Part shown: piece by piece, positions 1 through 3,629 of the stretch
Numbering within the stretch: position 1 is the first letter of the stretch
Layout: every line of letters starts with the position of its first letter
Assembly (NCBI GenBank): GCA_026988195.1
Contig: JALSLS010000492.1
Location: forward strand, 1 to 5,594
Origin: Methylomonas sp.
GTDB lineage: Bacteria; Pseudomonadota; Gammaproteobacteria; Methylococcales; Methylomonadaceae
Direction of reading: 5' to 3'
DNA length: 5,594 nucleotides
The notes under the pieces: generated by a model
Databases searched by the model: none
Seen by the model: only the letters and a program-made list of their open reading frames with translations
What the model was told of the DNA's origin: nothing
Made by a program: the position numbers and the translations under genes

Positions 1-1546
1 AGAATTTTCTTCCCCCGATGGGCTAAAAGACTTTGGCCAAGATATTCTAAATATGAGCAAGACAATTCCTATTGCAGCTGAAGGGCTTGCTCAAATTGCA
101 GCCAACGGCGGCCAGCTTGGTTTAACTGCAAAACAATTACCCGATTTTGTCGATGTAGCCGCCAAAATGAGCATAGCTTTTGATATGATCCCCGCGCAAG
201 CCGGTGAAAGTATGGCCAAGCTTTCTAATATTTATGACATTCCAATGAATAAAATGAGCCAACTGGGGGATGCAATCAATCATTTGTCGGATAATACTGC
301 TTCCAAAGCTTCAGACATAGTAAATGTCCTATCAAGGATAGGTGGCGTATCAACCCAGTTTGGGCTTACAGCCACCCAAGCATCCGCACTATCAAGCACA
401 TTTCTAGCGATGGGATCAGCGCCTGAAGTAGCAGGAACAGCAATCAACTCACTACTGATGAAACTACAAACCGCCGATGCACAAGGGGCTAAGTTTCAGA
501 GAACATTATTGGGGATGGGAATAAACTCAAAAATATTAGCAGCAGACATCAAAGGATCACCACAACAAGCCTTATCAGGGTTTCTTGAAAAGCTAAAAGG
601 GCTAGACAACCAAGCCAGAGCAACCGCACTAACCAGCATAGTAGGTACTGGCTTTGCTGATGACATCTCTTTATTGGTAGGCGGTTTAGACAAATACAAT
701 AAAGCACTAGGCTTAGTGGGGAAGGAACAAAACTTTTTAGGCAGTATGCAAAAAGAATTTCAGGCTAGATCTAACACCACAGCAAATAAAATACAATTAA
801 TGAGCAACCGGTGGGATAACTTAATGGTTAACTTTGGAAGCTTACTGTTACCAGCCGTTATAGATTCAATAAATTTCTTAAACAGTGTGATAGAACCGGT
901 CACGGCCACCATTGGCAAGTGGTCAAAATTATTTCCTAATCTTATTGGTGGCTTAGGTACATTAGCATCAATTATTATTGGTGGAGCTGCGGCGTTTGCA
1001 GCCTTTAATATAGTAATGGGAGCCGGCGCATTGATTGCCGCTGGATATACAGGTGTAATGGCCATATTAAGCGCACCGTTTATTGCAATCCCACTAGCAA
1101 TTTTTGCCGTAGGCTTTGCACTAGATTACCTATTTGAAAAGTTTAATATTATTGAAGGATTCACTACAGCCTGGAATGATGCAAAACTAGGCGTAACTGA
1201 TTTTATAGAAACCACCGTTAACTTATTTGTGGGGTTTCAAAACTGGTTTAAAAACTTCAACCTATTAGAATTTCTATTGGCCAAATTTCAAGCCATATCC
1301 AGCAATGTATTAGCGGCCTTTGGTATTAATGTTGATTTAGGCAGCACACCAAGCCCCATAGCGGCCCCTGCCGCTTTAAAACAATCCCAATCAGCAAACA
1401 TCCCCCAAGGCGGAATAGGTAAACAAATATCTAGCGTGATGAATAGCAGCAGATCAAACTCTATTGGTGATGTAGTCATGCATAACTATGGTCAAGCACC
1501 CAACGGACAACAACTTATTGAAGAATTAGCAATGGCAGCCGGATGA
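1..1546 (+). CDS. Phage tail tape measure protein, TP901 family (5' end outside window)
   Basis: The product is the C-terminal part of a tail tape measure protein, which sets tail length during assembly of a long-tailed phage and is thought to help DNA cross the host envelope. The frame is open from base 2, so the ATG at 53 is internal and the true start lies upstream. Counting from that ATG, residues about 1-230 resemble the TP901/minor-tail core (runs such as LGDAINHLSDNTASKASDIV and APEVAGTAINSLLMKLQTA). Residues about 293-360 are a long Ala/Gly/Ile-rich hydrophobic stretch with two or three potential membrane segments, usual for the family. A low-complexity Ser/Pro/Ala/Gln linker (about 430-470) precedes a short conserved-looking tail. 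The stop is TGA at 1544-1546 and overlaps a following ATG. It is the only sizeable phage gene visible and belongs to a prophage or prophage remnant. The family call is firm; the phage type (P2-like or other myovirus) is inference. Confidence 0.9.
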   Translation, partial: EFSSPDGLKDFGQDILNMSKTIPIAAEGLAQIAANGGQLGLTAKQLPDFVDVAAKMSIAFDMIPAQAGESMAKLSNIYDIPMNKMSQLGDAINHLSDNTASKASDIVNVLSRIGGVSTQFGLTATQASALSSTFLAMGSAPEVAGTAINSLLMKLQTADAQGAKFQRTLLGMGINSKILAADIKGSPQQALSGFLEKLKGLDNQARATALTSIVGTGFADDISLLVGGLDKYNKALGLVGKEQNFLGSMQKEFQARSNTTANKIQLMSNRWDNLMVNFGSLLLPAVIDSINFLNSVIEPVTATIGKWSKLFPNLIGGLGTLASIIIGGAAAFAAFNIVMGAGALIAAGYTGVMAILSAPFIAIPLAIFAVGFALDYLFEKFNIIEGFTTAWNDAKLGVTDFIETTVNLFVGFQNWFKNFNLLEFLLAKFQAISSNVLAAFGINVDLGSTPSPIAAPAALKQSQSANIPQGGIGKQISSVMNSSRSNSIGDVVMHNYGQAPNGQQLIEELAMAAG

Positions 1547-1581
1547 TTGAAATAAAACCAATATATTTGGCACTATTTTAA
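1543..1581 (+). pseudogene. 12-codon ORF overlapping the tape measure stop; possible remnant of a downstream tail gene
   Basis: The ATG at 1543-1545 overlaps the tape measure TGA in an ATGA arrangement typical of translationally coupled phage morphogenesis genes. The frame reads MIEIKPIYLALF and stops with TAA at 1579-1581. In P2-like phages the gene after the tape measure encodes the tail protein gpU. The start here is compatible with an N-terminal stub of such a gene cut off by deletion, but 12 residues are too few to identify. Neither of the other two plus-strand frames restores a longer product, so a simple frameshift does not explain it. It may also be a chance frame. Confidence 0.3.
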
Positions 1582-1676
1582 GCACAGAAGAATAATTGTG
1601 ATTCCCTTCATAAATTAATAGCAAACCTTCAAGTCATTCATCATATCCATTCAAAAATCCGTTAATTACATTACCA

Positions 1677-1698
1677 AAGTTGACCTGAAGTTGACCAC
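1677..1698. repeat. Two tandem 11-bp direct repeats near the phage/tRNA junction
   Basis: AAGTTGACC occurs at 1677-1685 and again at 1688-1696, an exact 9-bp match with an 11-bp period, about one helical turn. The surrounding 1582-1712 stretch has no credible gene on either strand. Phase-spaced short direct repeats can be recombinase arm-type or excisionase binding sites near an attachment site. That role is inference; a chance duplication is also possible. Confidence 0.45.
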
Positions 1699-1712
1699 AA
1701 CATATTTCAGGC

Positions 1713-1748
1713 AAAAAAAAAGGTCTGTAGAATCATCTACAGACCTTT
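1713..1748 (-). terminator. Rho-independent terminator of the tRNA cluster
   Basis: On the minus strand a perfect stem AGGTCTGTAG / CTACAGACCT (1746-1737 with 1730-1721) closes a 6-nt loop. The RNA then runs into eight U residues (1720-1713). Two more A-T pairs can extend the stem to 12 bp. It begins 9 nt after the 3' end of tRNA-Asn, so it ends the tRNA transcript. On the plus strand the same stem is followed by TTTATTT, so it may also stop transcription from the phage side, though less efficiently. Confidence 0.93.
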
Positions 1749-1756
1749 ATTTCACT

Positions 1757-1832
1757 TGGCTCCCCCGGACGGGCTCGAACCGCCGACCTAGTGATTAACA
1801 GTCACCCGCTCTACCAACTGAGCTACAGGGGA
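1757..1832 (-). tRNA. tRNA-Asn (anticodon GUU)
   Basis: This 76-nt gene includes an encoded CCA (1759-1757). It folds as a full cloverleaf: acceptor TCCCCTG with CGGGGGA (one T-G pair), D arm with AGCTCAGTTGGTAGAGC, anticodon loop CTGTTAA with GTT at 1799-1797, and T arm with GGTTCGAGCC. Overall it closely resembles enterobacterial tRNA-Asn. The discriminator base is G. It decodes AAC and AAU. It lies 18 nt downstream of tRNA-Arg, with which it is presumably co-transcribed, and 9 nt upstream of the terminator stem. Being last in the cluster, its 3' end is the host sequence nearest the phage DNA and is a plausible integration target. Confidence 0.97.
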
Positions 1833-1843
1833 ATAATCTTTAT

Positions 1844-1936
1844 ATCAACATGGCGCGCCCGGAGAGATTCGAACTCCCGACCGCTCGGTTCGTAGCCGAG
1901 TACTCTATCCAGCTGAGCTACGGGCGCCTTGTTGAT
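1844..1936 (-). repeat. 7-bp inverted repeat bracketing tRNA-Arg
   Basis: The minus-strand leader ATCAACA (1936-1930) is perfectly complementary to the trailer TGTTGAT (1850-1844). Only AG on the 5' side and the discriminator plus CCA on the 3' side separate this pairing from the acceptor stem. The precursor could therefore form a coaxial extension of the tRNA with a small internal loop, which may affect end processing. The pairing is visible in sequence; its use is inference. Confidence 0.5.
1851..1927 (-). tRNA. tRNA-Arg (anticodon ACG)
   Basis: This 77-nt gene has an encoded CCA at 1853-1851. The acceptor stem GCGCCCG / CGGGCGC is fully paired. The D arm contains AGCTCAGCTGGATAGAGT, and the anticodon stem-loop is TCGGCTACGAACCGA with ACG at 1893-1891. 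The D-to-anticodon region matches enterobacterial tRNA-Arg(ACG) very closely. A34 is normally deaminated to inosine by TadA, allowing CGU, CGC and CGA to be read. The gene has its own promoter just upstream and leads into tRNA-Asn 18 nt downstream. tRNA-Arg next to tRNA-Ser behind csrA is a recurrent gammaproteobacterial arrangement. Confidence 0.97.
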
Positions 1937-1942
1937 CCGTAT

Positions 1943-1971
1943 ATTATGTATCTTCTTGCTTTTTATGTCAA
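1943..1971 (-). promoter_or_regulatory. Sigma-70 promoter for tRNA-Arg and tRNA-Asn
   Basis: Reading leftward, a perfect -35 box TTGACA (1971-1966) is followed by a 17-bp spacer and CATAAT (1948-1943), five of six matches to the -10 consensus. Transcription should start near 1937-1936, giving a leader of about 10 nt before tRNA-Arg. The sequence upstream of the -35 box is AT-rich and could act as an UP element. The promoter lies entirely in the 76-nt tRNA-Ser/tRNA-Arg spacer. Confidence 0.85.
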
Positions 1972-1992
1972 CTAATTTATCAACTAAATTAG
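1972..1992. repeat. 8-bp inverted repeat abutting the tRNA-Arg promoter -35 box
   Basis: CTAATTTA (1972-1979) and TAAATTAG (1985-1992) are perfect inverted copies around a 5-nt loop. The region is also an imperfect 12-bp tandem repeat, with TCAACTAA at both 1968 and 1980. The element directly touches the TTGACA box. In RNA read through from tRNA-Ser it would form a weak A-U hairpin without a following U tract, so it is not a convincing terminator. It could be a processing site, a protein-binding site, or simply AT-rich UP-type DNA. Confidence 0.55.
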
Positions 1993-2003
1993 CGTTCAAA
2001 ATA

Positions 2004-2095
2004 TGGCGGAGAGTGAGGGATTCGAACCCTCGATGGGAGTTAAAGCCCATACTCCCTTAGCAGGGGAGCGCCTTCGGCCTCTCGGCCAACTCTCC
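2004..2095 (-). tRNA. tRNA-Ser (anticodon GCU)
   Basis: This 92-nt gene has the long variable arm typical of serine tRNAs. The acceptor stem GGAGAGT pairs with ACTCTCC, followed by discriminator G and an encoded CCA (2006-2004). The D arm contains TGGCCGAGAGGCCGAAGGC, and the anticodon loop CTGCTAA carries GCT at 2061-2059. The region around the anticodon matches enterobacterial tRNA-Ser(GCU), which reads AGC and AGU. Its 5' end lies 7 nt after the csrA stop codon and I see no promoter in that gap. It is therefore probably processed from a csrA read-through transcript. Confidence 0.97.
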
Positions 2096-2102
2096 TAAAA
2101 AT

Positions 2103-2303
2103 TTACTCTTCAGGATCCGTTAATCCTGCCGATTCAGCTTGTTCTTTTTTTATCCTTTCGTAGATTTCTTCTCTATGCACAGAAGTTTCTTTAGGTGCAT
2201 TGATACCAATTCGAACCTGGTTACCTTTAACCCCTAACACAGTGACTGTAACATCATCACCTATCATTAAGGTTTCTCCGACTCTTCGAGTTAAGATAAG
2301 CAT
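2103..2303 (-). CDS. csrA: Carbon storage regulator CsrA (RsmA), post-transcriptional regulator
   Basis: CsrA is a small dimeric RNA-binding protein that binds GGA motifs in mRNA leaders. It represses or stabilises targets in central carbon metabolism, biofilm formation, motility and virulence, and is counteracted by Csr/Rsm small RNAs. The 66-residue product is nearly identical to E. coli CsrA through residue 48 (MLILTRRVGETLMIGD..., VKGNQVRIG, NAPKE.SVHREEIY). It keeps the RNA-contacting residues L4, R6, R7 and R44. The C-terminal tail after residue 50 is slightly longer than the 61-residue E. coli protein and is acidic, ending DPEE. The ATG is supported by AGGGAG 5 nt upstream. It lies 105 nt after lysC and 7 nt before tRNA-Ser. 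Its leader contains ANGGA motifs suggesting autoregulation. Confidence 0.98.
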   Translation of the reverse strand: MLILTRRVGETLMIGDDVTVTVLGVKGNQVRIGINAPKETSVHREEIYERIKKEQAESAGLTDPEE

Positions 2304-2324
2304 ACTCTCTCCCTACGTTTCCAT
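2304..2324 (-). promoter_or_regulatory. csrA ribosome-binding site with two overlapping or adjacent CsrA-type ANGGA motifs
   Basis: On the minus strand ATGGA lies at 2324-2320 and AGGGA at 2314-2310. Both fit the ANGGA core recognised by CsrA. The second is part of the Shine-Dalgarno AGGGAG (2314-2309) placed 5 nt before the csrA ATG. Their GGA cores are 10 nt apart. CsrA is known to repress its own translation in E. coli by binding at the ribosome-binding site, so negative autoregulation here is a reasonable inference. Confidence 0.7.
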
Positions 2325-2331
2325 TTAATCT

Positions 2332-2353
2332 AGCCACTTGATATCAAGTAACC
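2332..2353 (-). promoter_or_regulatory. Palindromic hairpin in the csrA leader
   Basis: ACTTGATATCAAGT (2336-2349) is a perfect 14-bp palindrome. In the csrA leader RNA the stem GGUUACUUG / CAAGUGGCU, with three G-U pairs, would close an AUAU tetraloop. It starts only a few nucleotides after the predicted transcription start. It may protect the 5' end, shape presentation of the nearby GGA motifs, or act as a DNA operator overlapping the start region. The function is unproven. Confidence 0.6.
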
Positions 2354-2362
2354 AAGCTCTCT

Positions 2363-2368
2363 ATTATA
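2363..2368 (-). promoter_or_regulatory. Candidate csrA promoter, consensus -10 box
   Basis: A perfect TATAAT lies at 2368-2363, 60 nt upstream of the csrA ATG, with a predicted start near 2357 and a leader of about 53 nt. There is no good -35 at 16-18 bp: the best candidates are TTTATT and TGTTTA. The upstream sequence is a T/A-rich run that could act as an UP element. No terminator separates lysC from csrA, so read-through from lysC is also possible. Confidence 0.55.
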
Positions 2369-2408
2369 ACTAGTTTTTCAAAAAAATAAACACAAAATTA
2401 AATTATTT

Positions 2409-2888
2409 TTATTCTTTATCCAATCCAAAAGCATTATGTAATGCTCGAACCCCTAGCTCCAAATATTTCTCATCAACCACAACAGAAATTTTTATTTCTG
2501 ATGTTGAGATCATTCTAATATTAATCCCCTCATCTGCCAAGGTTTTAAACATAGTACTTGCAATTCCAGCATGAGATCGCATCCCCACACCGACGATTGA
2601 TATTTTAACAATACTATCATCACCCGTAACGTGTTTTGCTTCTAGGCTTTCACAAACCTCTTCTAAGATAGCTTTGGTTTGTTGATAATCATTACGATGC
2701 ACTGTAAAAGTAAAATCTGTTGTTTTATCAGCTGCAATATTCTGAATAATCATATCAATTTCGATATTCTTATCCGCTACTGGGCACAAAATTTTAGATG
2801 CTATTCCTGGTAAATCAGGTACCCCAGTTATTGTTAGTTTAGCTTCATCACGATTAAATGCAATGCCTGAAATTAAAGCTTTTTCCAT
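2409..2888 (-). CDS. Possible internal in-frame product of lysC (aspartokinase beta subunit)
   Basis: Codon 247 of lysC is ATG (2888-2886), preceded by GAGGA at 2900-2896 with a 7-nt spacer, a good Shine-Dalgarno. Starting there gives a 159-residue polypeptide (MEKALISGIAFNRDE...) comprising just the two ACT domains. In Bacillus subtilis aspartokinase II and Corynebacterium glutamicum LysC, an in-frame internal start at an equivalent place produces the regulatory beta subunit of an alpha2beta2 enzyme. The signal is visible; its use in this organism is inferred. Confidence 0.5.
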   Translation of the reverse strand: MEKALISGIAFNRDEAKLTITGVPDLPGIASKILCPVADKNIEIDMIIQNIAADKTTDFTFTVHRNDYQQTKAILEEVCESLEAKHVTGDDSIVKISIVGVGMRSHAGIASTMFKTLADEGINIRMISTSEIKISVVVDEKYLELGVRALHNAFGLDKE

Positions 2889-3626
2889 TTCTGATTCCTC
2901 ATAGGTAATTAGCGTGCCATTACCTTCTTTAAACGATGATAATACTCTTAGTGCAACATTATATTTTCCTGCAAATTCAACTGATCGAATCTGCAATACT
3001 TTTGCCCCTAAACTGGCCATTTCCAGCATTTCTTCAAAGGTAATTTTATCCAGTCGCTTCGCTTTTGGCTCTACTCTTGGGTCAGTTGTATAAACTCCAT
3101 CTACATCAGTGTAAATATGGCATTCCTTTGCCTTTAATGCTGCCGCTAAAGCAACGGCTGTTGTATCGGATCCCCCCCTTCCCAACGTTGTAATATTTTT
3201 GTTTTCGTCAACGCCTTGAAAACCAGCAACGACAACTACTCTCCCATTATCGAGATCTTTTTTGATATTAGTATCATCAATTTCTCTAATACGTGCTTTT
3301 GTATGAGTGCTATCAGTCAATATTTTAACTTGCCCCCCTGTATAGGAGCGGGCGGAACAGCCTAGGCTATGCAACGCCATAGTTAATAGAGACATCGTAA
3401 CCTGCTCACCCGTCGATAGCAGTACATCCATTTCTCTATCACTTGGTTCAGGCTGCATTTGAGCAGCTAACGAAGTCAAGCGGTTCGTTTCACCGCTCAT
3501 TGCTGAAACAACAGCAATAATATCATCACCTTTATCGCGTGCTTTTTTGATTTTTTCTGCGACAGCTTTTATACACTCTACAGAGCCAACTGAAGTACCG
3601 CCAAATTTATATACGAATAATGCCAT
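2409..3626 (-). CDS. lysC: Aspartate kinase (monofunctional, with C-terminal ACT domains)
   Basis: This enzyme phosphorylates L-aspartate with ATP to 4-phospho-L-aspartate, the first step towards lysine, threonine, methionine and diaminopimelate, in the cytoplasm. The 405-residue protein is full length for the monofunctional class. The amino-acid kinase domain (about 1-230) has KFGGTSVG at 7-14, VVSAMSGETNRL at 39-50, GRGGSDTTAV at 149-158 and TDVDGVYTTDPR at 173-184. Two ACT regulatory domains follow: about 262-330 with VPDLPGIASKI and DMIIQN, and about 340-400 with VGVGMRSHAGIAS and MISTSEIKISVVV. This suggests feedback inhibition by lysine and/or threonine. The start is 3 nt after the alaS stop. 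No Shine-Dalgarno is visible, so translation is probably coupled to alaS. An internal start at residue 247 may yield a separate beta subunit. Confidence 0.97.
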   Translation of the reverse strand: MALFVYKFGGTSVGSVECIKAVAEKIKKARDKGDDIIAVVSAMSGETNRLTSLAAQMQPEPSDREMDVLLSTGEQVTMSLLTMALHSLGCSARSYTGGQVKILTDSTHTKARIREIDDTNIKKDLDNGRVVVVAGFQGVDENKNITTLGRGGSDTTAVALAAALKAKECHIYTDVDGVYTTDPRVEPKAKRLDKITFEEMLEMASLGAKVLQIRSVEFAGKYNVALRVLSSFKEGNGTLITYEESEMEKALISGIAFNRDEAKLTITGVPDLPGIASKILCPVADKNIEIDMIIQNIAADKTTDFTFTVHRNDYQQTKAILEEVCESLEAKHVTGDDSIVKISIVGVGMRSHAGIASTMFKTLADEGINIRMISTSEIKISVVVDEKYLELGVRALHNAFGLDKE

Positions 3627-3629
3627 TTT

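Noticed and set aside
53..55. ATG at 53 as the start of the tape measure gene
   Set aside because: The same frame is open and family-like all the way to base 2, with no Shine-Dalgarno before this ATG; the gene starts outside the window.
496..1479. Three minus-strand frames (496-699, 760-1065, 1288-1479) opposite the tape measure gene
   Set aside because: They are antisense shadows with no ribosome-binding sites or recognisable domains, and the plus strand has a convincing family match throughout.
1541..1712. Minus-strand open frame reading roughly QVNFGNVINGFLNGYDE, stop, LEGLLLIYEGNHNYSSVLKI, considered as a broken gene
   Set aside because: It is short, interrupted by TGA, lacks a start with a ribosome-binding site, runs from beyond the tRNA terminator into antisense of the tape measure gene, and matches no family I recognise.
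1823..2050. 75-residue minus-strand frame across the tRNA cluster
   Set aside because: It runs through the three tRNA genes; the VAQLDRVLGYEPSGREFESLRAR-type peptide is the well-known spurious translation of tRNA sequence.
2096..2130. TAAATT near the csrA stop as a -10 box for tRNA-Ser
   Set aside because: No acceptable -35 lies 16-18 bp upstream, and the start point would fall inside the mature tRNA.
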